From JBDHXE01 sp039810525 (GTDB taxonomy: Bacteria > Bacteroidota > Ignavibacteria > Kapaibacteriales > UBA2268), in contig JBDHXE010000131.1 in NCBI GenBank assembly GCA_039810525.1, positions 1 through 7,097 of the forward strand: a DNA stretch of 7,097 nucleotides, written 5' to 3'. The position numbers and the translations under genes were made by a program. Under the pieces are notes generated by a model. It searched no databases and was not told where the DNA came from. It worked only from the letters and a program-made list of their open reading frames with translations. Of the stretch, positions 1 through 6,116 are shown in pieces; within the stretch, counting starts at the first letter, position 1, and every line of letters starts with the position of its first letter.

Positions 1-565
1 CTGCAATATTATTTATAGACCCATTAGGATTACTTTCTGGGCTAACCTTGCCATTGATATCTGCATACTTAAATACTATTTGGTTATTATCTTCGAGACT
101 CTGTATAGTATCGCTATCAGCAACATAATTACCTTCTCCATGAGCTATAGGGATTGTGATTATATCTTTATTTATTTTATTCGTAAAAATGCTTTTTGTA
201 TTAATTACTTTTAGATTGACGTCTCTACAAATGAAATGTAAATTAATATTTCTAATTAATGCTCCCGGTAGAAGTCCTGCTTCGGTAAGTATTTGGAATC
301 CATTACAAATACCAATAATATATTTTCCTTTTTGAGCAAACTTCATCACTTCATTCATTATTGGCGAGAATCTTGCAACAGCTCCACATCTAAGATAATC
401 GCCATAAGAAAAACCACCCGGTAGCACAATGCAATCTATATCTTGGCTAATATTTGTATCTTTGTGCCAAAGATATTCTACCTGATAACCTGCATTTACT
501 TTGATTGAGTTATAAGCATCGTGGTCGCAATTTGAGCCGGGGAAAACTACTACACCGAATTTCAT
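1..565 (-). CDS. purQ: PurQ, glutaminase subunit of formylglycinamidine ribonucleotide synthase (3' end missing)
   Basis: This is the class I glutamine amidotransferase subunit of phosphoribosylformylglycinamidine synthase. It releases ammonia from glutamine so that PurL can convert FGAR to FGAM in the fourth step of purine synthesis, in the cytoplasm. I translated 188 residues from the ATG at 565. The start reads MKFGVVVFPGSNCDHD, followed by LPGGFSYGDYLRCGA at about 48-62, the nucleophile elbow GICNGFQ at 85-91 with the catalytic Cys87, and an AHGEGNY stretch at 141-147, all typical of small PurQ. The frame is still open at base 1. The usual length is about 220-230 residues, so the C-terminal part, which carries the catalytic His/Glu pair, lies outside the window. 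The start codon shares one base with the purS stop (TAATG), which suggests translational coupling and matches the PurS-PurQ-PurL complex. No purL is visible. Confidence 0.96.
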   Translation of the reverse strand, partial: MKFGVVVFPGSNCDHDAYNSIKVNAGYQVEYLWHKDTNISQDIDCIVLPGGFSYGDYLRCGAVARFSPIMNEVMKFAQKGKYIIGICNGFQILTEAGLLPGALIRNINLHFICRDVNLKVINTKSIFTNKINKDIITIPIAHGEGNYVADSDTIQSLEDNNQIVFKYADINGKVSPESNPNGSINNIA

Positions 566-822
566 TAGTTAATTTTCTCCAATTCAATTTCAAAATCTTC
601 GATAATAGGGTTAGCAATTAATTCTCTGCAAGCAGAGTTTGTTTTGTCGAAAGCTAATTCTTCTGTTTCTGCTTGAATAATTAATGTAATGTACTTACCA
701 ATTCTAACATTATTTATCGTATCGTAACCAATTGAATGCAGTGCTTTTTCTACAGCTTTACCTTGTACATCAAGAATACCGTTTCTTAGAGTAATTTTAA
801 TAGAAGCTTTATATGTTAACAT
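565..822 (-). CDS. purS: PurS, small subunit of formylglycinamidine ribonucleotide synthase
   Basis: This 85-residue protein is the usual size for PurS, the small dimer-forming subunit that bridges PurQ and the small-type PurL and is needed for ammonia channelling in FGAM synthesis. The family signature is clear: GILDVQGKAV at 15-24, followed by ALHSIGY and NVRIGKYI at about 27-45. The C-terminal half (AETEELAFDK, ANPIIEDFEIE) also follows the family, where the domain ends in a strand close to 'NPVIEDYE'. The stop overlaps the purQ start by one base. It lies 54 bases downstream of pssA on the same strand, so it could be co-transcribed with the phospholipid genes. A TAnnTTTG-type motif in that gap may also give it its own promoter. 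The ribosome site is weak (GGA about 10 bases before the ATG). Confidence 0.95.
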   Translation of the reverse strand: MLTYKASIKITLRNGILDVQGKAVEKALHSIGYDTINNVRIGKYITLIIQAETEELAFDKTNSACRELIANPIIEDFEIELEKIN

Positions 823-848
823 TGATAAAATTCCAAAATTATGATTTA

Positions 849-856
849 CAAAAATA
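849..856 (-). promoter_or_regulatory. Possible -7 promoter element before purS
   Basis: The minus strand reads TATTTTTG here, an exact match to the TAnnTTTG -7 element of the primary sigma factor in Bacteroidota. It lies 27 bases upstream of the purS start. No TTG is found at the expected -33 spacing; the nearest, at 869-871, is too close. In DNA this AT-rich, chance matches are common, so this is only a candidate for a promoter separating purS-purQ from psd-pssA. Confidence 0.3.
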
Positions 857-876
857 AAAAATAAATCTCAAATAAA

Positions 877-1656
877 TTAATTAATTACGCTTTCGCTATC
901 GTCAGAGTCTTCAATTTCTAAGTCGTCATCATCTAATTTGCTATGGTTATAAATTATAAATAAATGCTTAATTATAGAAAAAATAATATATATCATCATT
1001 ACTAAAAATACAGCTTTACCTTTGGTAATAATACTTACTACAATACTTATTAATGCAAAGATTGAGAAGAATGGATTTTCTTTAAAATACTGCTTGGTAG
1101 GTCTTGGCATATTATTAAATTTGATAGTAGAAACCATTACTAATGAAGTTAATATAGTAATAATAAAAATAGCAATTGATTGATACGTCTGATATTGATT
1201 CAGTTCTTTATGAATAAATATTACATAAGATAATATAGTAAGAGCACCTGCTGGAATAGGTAGTCCAGTGAAGTATTTTTTATCTTCTAAGGATACTAAT
1301 TGAATATTGAACCTTGCTAATCGAGAAGCACCTGCTAATGCTGGGAATGATGATAATAATATACCTAATTCATTGTATTGATAAAAATATGACTGGTACA
1401 AAATAAATGAAGGAGCTACACCAAAAGAAACTACATCGCACAATGAATCTAGCTCGGCACCAAACTCGCTTGCAGCTTTGATGAGTCTTGCAGCAAACCC
1501 ATCTAGCAAATCAAATATAGCAGCTATTAATATAAAAAAGGTAGATTTTTCTATTAATCCTTGTGATGAATATACTATGGAAGCAAACCCACAAAATAAG
1601 TTTACTAATGTAAGTAAATTAGGCACTAAAGAACGTGTTACTCTTAATTTTTTCAT
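877..1656 (-). CDS. pssA: CDP-diacylglycerol-serine O-phosphatidyltransferase (phosphatidylserine synthase)
   Basis: This integral membrane enzyme transfers a phosphatidyl group from CDP-diacylglycerol to L-serine, giving phosphatidylserine and CMP. The CDP-alcohol phosphatidyltransferase motif DGx2ARx8Gx3Dx3D is perfect at residues 52-74 (D52, G53, A56, R57, G66, D70, D74). It is followed by VVSFGVAPS, a pattern typical of serine-specific members. The N-terminal LVPNLLTLVNLFCGF segment also fits the family. Several hydrophobic helices follow at about 96-112, 136-148, 160-177, 197-210 and 216-236. At 259 residues it has the usual length for the Bacillus-type enzyme. The C-terminus is an unusually acidic tail (LDDDDLEIEDSDDSES at about 241-256), probably cytoplasmic. 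Its ATG overlaps the psd stop as ATGA. The next enzyme in the pathway, psd, is directly upstream, which strongly supports phosphatidylserine as the product. Confidence 0.95.
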   Translation of the reverse strand: MKKLRVTRSLVPNLLTLVNLFCGFASIVYSSQGLIEKSTFFILIAAIFDLLDGFAARLIKAASEFGAELDSLCDVVSFGVAPSFILYQSYFYQYNELGILLSSFPALAGASRLARFNIQLVSLEDKKYFTGLPIPAGALTILSYVIFIHKELNQYQTYQSIAIFIITILTSLVMVSTIKFNNMPRPTKQYFKENPFFSIFALISIVVSIITKGKAVFLVMMIYIIFSIIKHLFIIYNHSKLDDDDLEIEDSDDSESVIN

Positions 1657-2312
1657 TTCATTTTCGCAATAATTGTTTCGCCAGCTATTATCTTATCCCC
1701 TACTTTACAATAGATTTCGGTATTTAAGGGTAAAAATATATCCATCCGCGAACCAAATTTCATCATACCAAATCTATCACCAGATTTAATTTCATTTCCT
1801 ACCATAACATCATATACCACTCTTCGGGCTAGCGCCCCTACTATTTGTTTGAATAATACTGGTCCGTTATGAGTCATTACTCCTATTTTGGATTGTTCAT
1901 TAAGATCTGAAGCAGCGTGGTCGTATGCTACGAGAAATTTGCCGGGCATATAATCAATAAATTCAATCTTGCCAGTTACTGGAGAGCGATTAACGTGGAC
2001 GTCCAAAGGTGATAAGAACATACTTATTCTTTTGGTTTTACATTTCATATAATCTTTTTCATCGATTTCAATTATATTCATAATTTTAGCATCTGCTGGT
2101 GCTAATACAATAGATGGATCATCAATAGCTTCTTTAGGAATTTTTCTCTCTGGATCTCTAAAAAAATACATAGCCATAAATATAATGATTAAAGAAAATA
2201 CTATAATTGGTATTTTGATCCAAATTAATGATATATAATAAGCTATTACTAATAATCCAATTCCAATAGCCAACATTACAATTATATTATCAATACCGTA
2301 TTTTGTTAACAT
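1653..2312 (-). CDS. psd: Phosphatidylserine decarboxylase proenzyme, short membrane-anchored type
   Basis: This enzyme decarboxylates phosphatidylserine to phosphatidylethanolamine. It is made as a proenzyme that cleaves itself and converts a serine into the pyruvoyl cofactor. The cleavage site is visible as FGSRMD at 186-191, with Ser188 as the predicted pyruvoyl precursor and cleavage after Gly187. Other family blocks are FFRDPER at 50-56, APADAK at 71-76, FLSPLDVHVNRSPVTG at about 99-114 (with His106), and ARRVVYDVMVGNEIKSGDRFGMMKFGS leading into the cleavage site in the usual order. Two hydrophobic segments at about 10-50 anchor the N-terminus. At 219 residues it belongs to the short class found in many non-enterobacterial genomes, not the longer E. 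coli form. The ATG at 2312 has AGGGA five bases upstream. It is the first gene of the minus-strand unit and overlaps pssA by four bases. Confidence 0.95.
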   Translation of the reverse strand: MLTKYGIDNIIVMLAIGIGLLVIAYYISLIWIKIPIIVFSLIIIFMAMYFFRDPERKIPKEAIDDPSIVLAPADAKIMNIIEIDEKDYMKCKTKRISMFLSPLDVHVNRSPVTGKIEFIDYMPGKFLVAYDHAASDLNEQSKIGVMTHNGPVLFKQIVGALARRVVYDVMVGNEIKSGDRFGMMKFGSRMDIFLPLNTEIYCKVGDKIIAGETIIAKMK

Positions 2313-2350
2313 TTTTATCCCTGTTGAAAACTTTTTACCTAATAATAAGA

Positions 2351-2380
2351 TTGTCTTAATTAATTTTGTAAATGTATATT
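2351..2380 (+). promoter_or_regulatory. Candidate dnaN promoter in the psd-dnaN divergent region
   Basis: The 120 bases between the psd start and the preferred dnaN start must hold promoters for both directions. On the plus strand, TTGTCT (2351-2356) and TATATT (2375-2380) are separated by 18 bases and resemble a sigma-70 type -35/-10 pair, giving an untranslated leader of roughly 45 bases to the ATG at 2433. An alternative reading is TAATTTTG at 2361-2368, which matches the Bacteroidota -7 consensus TAnnTTTG but has no well-placed -33 TTG. The DNA is very AT-rich, so both are tentative. I could not single out a good psd promoter on the other strand. Confidence 0.35.
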
Positions 2381-2432
2381 ATTTCTAATTACAAAATAAA
2401 ACAAAATTTTGAAACATATATTGGGTAAAAGT

Positions 2433-3629
2433 ATGAAATTTATAACAAATCTGACAAATTTTCAAAAATTGATTAATAAAGTCAATTTAGTGTTACCTCA
2501 AAAATCAACTATACCTGTTTTGGAACATATCTTTATATCATTGGAAGGTAATAAGTTAAAGGCGGTAGCTTCTGATAAAGATATAGCAATTTTATCTTGG
2601 ATTGAAGTAGAAGGCGAATCAGATGGTAAAATATTAATACCTGGCAAGAAGGTTACTGATATTATTAAGTCTTATTCGGGCGCTATGAATATAGGATTTG
2701 AAGCAGATTTGGAAAATTATGACATTAAGCTAATTGTTGGCGAAGGTAATTATAAATTCAAAGGCTTGAATTCTGATGATTATTTATCAATTCCTGAATT
2801 ATTCGACGAAGATAAACCCAATATTACTAATATTGATAAAGATTCTACCTTGATAGAAGGAGAAAAGAGTATTTCTTTGAAAAAAGATGATTTAGTTAGA
2901 TTATGCTCAAAAACGTCTATTGCTATATCTGATGATGAATATAGGCCGTCTATGACTGGGGTATTATTTCAATTCAGGGAGAATTATATTAATTCAGTAT
3001 CAACTGATAGCTATAGATTAGTAAAAGCAGTAAAACATCTTGAAGCTCCAAGCAGAGTTAATGATATTGATATTATAATTCCTAGCAAATCTATAGACTT
3101 TCTTAAGAAGTTAGATGAAGAGGATATTACAATTTCATTTGTAGAGAATGCTACTAAAATTTCTCATTTAAGATTTGATTATGGGTCTACAATTTTTATT
3201 ACTAAGCTTATAGATGAAAAATTCCCTCCTTTTGAATTGGTAATACCTACTAATAATACTCTTGAATTATTAGTGGATAAAAATGAATTTTTACATAAAT
3301 TGAGACCAATCTCTACTATGACGAGCAAAAAAGTATCTCAAATTAAATTGGAGATAAAGCCTAATAATTTAGTTATTTCATTTAGTGATGATGAAACACA
3401 GGCTACGGGTAAAGAAAGTCTTAATTGCGAATTTAATTCGGATATTTATGAAGTAGCTTTTAATATAAAATTTATGGTAGATGCAATCAATAATATTGCT
3501 GATTCGGATACTCAAAATAATATGATTAAAATTACATTTTCTGAACCAAATAAGCCTTCGTTAATTTTGCCTATATCTGATAGCAATGAATTATTAATGT
3601 TGGTAATGCCTGTAAGATTAAATAGCTAA
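2433..3629 (+). CDS. dnaN: DNA polymerase III beta subunit (sliding clamp)
   Basis: The beta clamp forms a ring-shaped dimer around DNA and tethers DNA polymerase III and many repair proteins. I place the start at the ATG at 2433, giving 398 residues that begin MKFITNLTNFQKLINKVNLVLP as the family does. An in-frame TTG at 2409 would add eight residues (MKHILGKS) that match nothing in the family. GGGT lies seven bases before the ATG. Recognisable parts are STIPVLEHI at about 25-33, RPSMTGVLF at 171-179, STDSYRLV at 190-197 (the usual TDGHRL position), KFPPFELVIP at 263-272, and the C-terminal LLMLVMPVRL at 387-396, which forms part of the peptide-binding pocket. It is about 30 residues longer than E. 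coli DnaN; the extra length sits mainly in the linker between the first two domains (about 121-150, rich in Asp/Lys). dnaA is not next to it in this window. Confidence 0.96.
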   Translation: MKFITNLTNFQKLINKVNLVLPQKSTIPVLEHIFISLEGNKLKAVASDKDIAILSWIEVEGESDGKILIPGKKVTDIIKSYSGAMNIGFEADLENYDIKLIVGEGNYKFKGLNSDDYLSIPELFDEDKPNITNIDKDSTLIEGEKSISLKKDDLVRLCSKTSIAISDDEYRPSMTGVLFQFRENYINSVSTDSYRLVKAVKHLEAPSRVNDIDIIIPSKSIDFLKKLDEEDITISFVENATKISHLRFDYGSTIFITKLIDEKFPPFELVIPTNNTLELLVDKNEFLHKLRPISTMTSKKVSQIKLEIKPNNLVISFSDDETQATGKESLNCEFNSDIYEVAFNIKFMVDAINNIADSDTQNNMIKITFSEPNKPSLILPISDSNELLMLVMPVRLNS

Positions 3630-3698
3630 GTTTATAAATAATATTTGGAGTTTGGATATTGTGTTTAATAGATTTTTTTAAATTATAAGTGGAAATAA

Positions 3699-4274
3699 AT
3701 GCTAAATTATTTGAAAGAAGGTAATAGTAGATTTGTAAGAAATGAACCTCGGCACAAAGATTTCAAAGAAGAACGGGGTCAATTATCAACTAGTCAATCT
3801 CCTTATGTTACTCTTGTTACTTGTAGTGATTCTCGAACTCCTGCTGAATATATCTTTGATGAATCACTTGGCAAATTTTTTGTAATTCGCACAGCTGGTA
3901 ATGTACTTGATAAGATAGAACTTGGAAGTATAGAATACGCTGTATTGATATTAGAAACTCCACTGTTAGTAATTATGGGGCATACTACGTGTGGGGCTGT
4001 AAAGGCAGTCTTAGACAATCAAAGTATGGGATCTGTAAATTTGGAATCAATTATTGATAAAATAGCACCATCTGTAAATAAGGTCAAAGAAAGAACAAAT
4101 GATTATAATCAAATTTGGGCAGATTCTATTAAAGAGAATATTATTTATCAGATTAATTTTTTACAAGATAATAGTAAAATACTGAGAGATTATATTAAAT
4201 CTGGGAAACTTCAAGTAATTGGTGCTATTTACAATATAGAAAGTGGTATTGTAGAGTTTATTGAAAACATCTAA
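3699..4274 (+). CDS. Beta-class carbonic anhydrase
   Basis: This zinc enzyme interconverts CO2 and bicarbonate, supplying bicarbonate for carboxylation reactions (including purine and fatty-acid synthesis) or helping with pH balance. The zinc ligands of the beta class are all present: Cys42 with the Asp44-Arg46 dyad in TCSDSRTP, and His95 and Cys98 in GHTTCGAV. FVIRTAGN at 61-68 and GSIEYAV at 76-82 are also family hallmarks. The protein ends with the usual VIGAIYNIESGIVEFI. At 191 residues it is a normal cytoplasmic form, and no signal peptide is seen. The ATG has GGAAA five to nine bases upstream. It lies 69 bases after dnaN with no hairpin between them, so read-through from dnaN is possible, but no functional link is evident. 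A strong hairpin follows the stop. Confidence 0.95.
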   Translation: MLNYLKEGNSRFVRNEPRHKDFKEERGQLSTSQSPYVTLVTCSDSRTPAEYIFDESLGKFFVIRTAGNVLDKIELGSIEYAVLILETPLLVIMGHTTCGAVKAVLDNQSMGSVNLESIIDKIAPSVNKVKERTNDYNQIWADSIKENIIYQINFLQDNSKILRDYIKSGKLQVIGAIYNIESGIVEFIENI

Positions 4275-4292
4275 GTTTCGGATATAATAGAA

Positions 4293-4338
4293 GGCACCAA
4301 TAGATATTTTTTTAAGATATTACTGGTGCCATTTTTAA
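4293..4338 (+). terminator. Intrinsic terminator between the carbonic anhydrase gene and rpoZ
   Basis: GGCACCA (4293-4299) pairs perfectly with TGGTGCC (4324-4330). Weaker A-T and G-T pairing extends the stem towards an AT-rich loop. ATTTTTAAT follows directly, giving a rho-independent terminator 18 bases after the plus-strand stop. On the minus strand the sequence after the stem is only TTCTATT, so it may also stop rpoZ transcription, but less efficiently. It lies between two convergent genes, as expected for a shared terminator. Confidence 0.85.
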
Positions 4339-4351
4339 TATTTGCGATTTA

Positions 4352-4642
4352 TTATTGCTCTAATTTGAAATGTAATTTTTCTTCATATATTTCTTTCATA
4401 GCAATGAAAGTAGGCTTAGGTAGTCTATCAAACTCTTTACTGATTGATAATTGATCAAAATTAACAGTATCTGAATCATCGGGAGTAGGAACAATATCTG
4501 CCATTCTTTCGTTCATTTCTAATTTTATAAAATCATTAATTTGTCTAGCTCTGAAACCCATTGCTACAATTGATTGATATATTGAACCTTTAGAGGATTC
4601 CTTCATTCTTACAAGGACTGGATTAACAACGTATTTACTCAA
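4352..4642 (-). CDS. rpoZ: DNA-directed RNA polymerase omega subunit (RpoZ/Rpb6 family)
   Basis: Omega binds the beta-prime subunit and helps assemble and stabilise RNA polymerase. The 96-residue protein carries the family core SIYQSIVAMGFRARQIND at about 20-37, with RARQIN at 31-36. The C-terminal part (DQLSISKEFDRLPKPTFIAMKEIYEEKL) is like the omega proteins of the Chlorobi/Ignavibacteria group, where a similar 'KRPKP...A..E' stretch occurs. I keep the TTG at 4642 as start. GGAG lies seven bases upstream (4650-4653), no in-frame ATG precedes it, and the ATG at 4647-4649 is followed at once by a stop in another frame. The next in-frame ATG (residue 13) would remove N-terminal residues and has no comparable ribosome site. 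It faces the carbonic anhydrase gene and is divergent from the MerR-like gene. Confidence 0.85.
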   Translation of the reverse strand: MSKYVVNPVLVRMKESSKGSIYQSIVAMGFRARQINDFIKLEMNERMADIVPTPDDSDTVNFDQLSISKEFDRLPKPTFIAMKEIYEEKLHFKLEQ

Positions 4643-4670
4643 TTTACATCTCCGATAATAATTTAATTAG

Positions 4671-4678
4671 CAAAAATA
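4671..4678 (-). promoter_or_regulatory. Possible -7 promoter element for rpoZ
   Basis: The minus strand reads TATTTTTG, an exact match to the Bacteroidota TAnnTTTG -7 consensus and identical to the motif before purS. It would start a leader of about 20-25 bases that contains the GGAG ribosome site of rpoZ. No clear TTG is present at -33, so the call rests on position and on its recurrence. Confidence 0.4.
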
Positions 4679-4733
4679 CAAATTTTTATTAAATTTTTCT
4701 ATTACTAATTTAAAAAAAATTGTTAAATTTTAT

Positions 4734-5117
4734 ATGCAGAGATTATACTATTCAATTAGTGATGTTGCTAAATTATTAGACGAAGAGACTTATGTTTTGA
4801 GGTATTGGGAAAAGGAATTCCCGCAAATATCTCCTAAGAAAAATCGCTCTGGTAAAAGAATATATTCTGAAAGAGATGTAGATATATTGAAAATTGTAAA
4901 GAAATTGCTCCGAGATGATAAATTGTCAATAATTGGAGCTAAAGAGCAAATCATTAAGTTTAATCTTATTAATCATGAGGATAATCTTTTTGATAATACA
5001 GATATTACAGCTACTCAATCAGATATTAAACCTTTTGAAAATGAAAACATCATTGCTTCATTTACTTTAATTAAAATGAAATTAGAAAACTTATTGAAAA
5101 ATATTAATCAATTATAA
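4734..5117 (+). CDS. MerR-family transcriptional regulator
   Basis: This is a 127-residue DNA-binding protein with a MerR-type winged helix-turn-helix at the N-terminus. YYSISDVAKLLDEETYVLRYWEKEFPQISPKK at about 5-36 forms the helix-turn-helix and first wing, and GKRIYSERDVDILKIVKKLLRDDKLSIIGAKEQI at 40-73 forms the second wing and following helices. The RYWEKEFP block is typical of the small MerR proteins widespread in Bacteroidota/Chlorobi. The C-terminal 25 residues (ASFTLIKMKLENLLKNINQL and just before) look like a short amphipathic dimerisation helix. There is no cysteine cluster or drug-binding domain, so the signal it senses is unknown. No Shine-Dalgarno is visible before the ATG at 4734. 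It is divergent from rpoZ and 22 bases upstream of the WD40 gene, so it might regulate itself and that operon, which is an inference. Confidence 0.88.
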   Translation: MQRLYYSISDVAKLLDEETYVLRYWEKEFPQISPKKNRSGKRIYSERDVDILKIVKKLLRDDKLSIIGAKEQIIKFNLINHEDNLFDNTDITATQSDIKPFENENIIASFTLIKMKLENLLKNINQL

Positions 5118-5127
5118 ACCCAAAATT

Positions 5128-5133
5128 AGGAGA
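5128..5133 (+). promoter_or_regulatory. Strong ribosome binding site of the WD40 gene
   Basis: AGGAGA lies six bases before the ATG at 5140 and is the clearest Shine-Dalgarno in the window. It fixes the start of the exported WD40 protein and shows that this genome uses Shine-Dalgarno-guided initiation at least in part. Confidence 0.7.
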
Positions 5134-5139
5134 AAATAT

Positions 5140-6114
5140 ATGTTAAATATAAAGCAATATATGCTTTTTATTCTAATTTTTTCTATTACTATTTATAATT
5201 CATATTCTAAGCTTACTTATGATATGAAGATAATTGGTAAACATTCTAACGAAGTATTAGGTGTATTTGTAAACGAGGCTAATACACAAGTAGCTACATG
5301 TAGTTTAGATGAAACTATAAAGATATGGGGTATTCCAAAAGGTAATGAAATATGCACATTGAAAGGCCATTTGGGCCAAGTAAATAATATATCATACTCT
5401 GGTAACGATAAATGGCTGGCTAGTGGGAGTAGTGATATGACTGTTAGAGTCTGGGGCGTCAAAAAATGCACTCAAGAAATGGTTTTGAAAGGGCATACCG
5501 ATCAAGTGATTGGCGTTTATTTTAGTCAAGACGACAATAGCACTTATATTGCAAGTACTAGTTTTGATAAAACAGTAAAACTCTGGGATAGAGCTTTGGG
5601 CACTGAGATTAAGACTTTGAGAGGACACATTATGCCTACCAACAATGTAGCTTATAGCTATGATGGTACTCAGATAGCTTCTTGCTCAGATGATAAAACT
5701 ATTAAAATATGGTCAACAGATTTAGAAACTAAGACTCCATTAATGACTTTGACTGGGCATGATTCTCCTGTATTGACTGTACTATATAGCTTCGACAGTC
5801 AATATTTAGTATCTTCTGACCAAAATGGTAATATTAAGGTATGGAATGTAGCTGATGGCTCTTTATTAAGAACTATTAAGGCTCATGATGAGTTAATACA
5901 AGATGTATCTTTTGCAGAAGATAATAGAACTATAGTAAGTGCTAGTTTAGACAAAAAAGTAAAATTATGGGATATAAAAACTGGTGAAAACTTATATACT
6001 CAAGAAATTGATTCAGAAATTTGGTCGGTAGATATGGTTTCTGATGCATCTATTATTATTTTGGGTTGTGCTGATGGCACAGTTAGATTTCTTACGAGAA
6101 AGGGGGGCAAATAA
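5140..6114 (+). CDS. Exported WD40-repeat protein (seven-bladed beta-propeller)
   Basis: This 324-residue protein appears to be almost entirely one WD40 propeller behind a secretion signal. Residues 1-23 (Lys5, a hydrophobic core MLFILIFSITIY, then NSYS before Lys24) look like a Sec signal peptide. No lipobox cysteine is present. Seven repeats follow from about residue 30 to the end. They close with IKIWG (60-64), VRVWG (102-106), VKLWD (146-150), IKIWS (188-192), IKVWN (232-236), VKLWD (274-278) and a degenerate VRFLT (315-319). GH dipeptides open repeats 2, 3, 4 and 5 (77-78, 118-119, 162-163, 206-207). Such propellers are protein-interaction platforms and no catalytic residue can be proposed. 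The next gene, two bases downstream, encodes an exported OmpA-like protein, so a role in the periplasm or at the cell wall is likely but inferred. The partner is unknown. Confidence 0.88.
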   Translation: MLNIKQYMLFILIFSITIYNSYSKLTYDMKIIGKHSNEVLGVFVNEANTQVATCSLDETIKIWGIPKGNEICTLKGHLGQVNNISYSGNDKWLASGSSDMTVRVWGVKKCTQEMVLKGHTDQVIGVYFSQDDNSTYIASTSFDKTVKLWDRALGTEIKTLRGHIMPTNNVAYSYDGTQIASCSDDKTIKIWSTDLETKTPLMTLTGHDSPVLTVLYSFDSQYLVSSDQNGNIKVWNVADGSLLRTIKAHDELIQDVSFAEDNRTIVSASLDKKVKLWDIKTGENLYTQEIDSEIWSVDMVSDASIIILGCADGTVRFLTRKGGK

Positions 6115-6116
6115 TT

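Noticed and set aside
1478..1672. Plus-strand 64-codon open frame
   Set aside because: It lies entirely opposite pssA and the end of psd, which are unmistakable; it has no recognisable domain and is a shadow frame.
2409..2432. TTG at 2409 as the dnaN start
   Set aside because: It adds eight residues not seen in the family, while the ATG at 2433 gives the canonical MKF start and has GGGT upstream.
3630..3698. Promoter or terminator between dnaN and the carbonic anhydrase gene
   Set aside because: I found neither a hairpin with a T-tract nor a convincing -35/-10 or TTG/TAnnTTTG pair; the AT-rich sequence gives only poor partial matches.
3803..4018. Minus-strand 71-codon open frame
   Set aside because: It is antisense to the zinc-site region of the carbonic anhydrase gene and has no family features.
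5217..5628. Two minus-strand open frames of 84 and 78 codons
   Set aside because: They are antisense to the WD40 repeats. Repeated coding patterns on the plus strand produce such open frames by chance.
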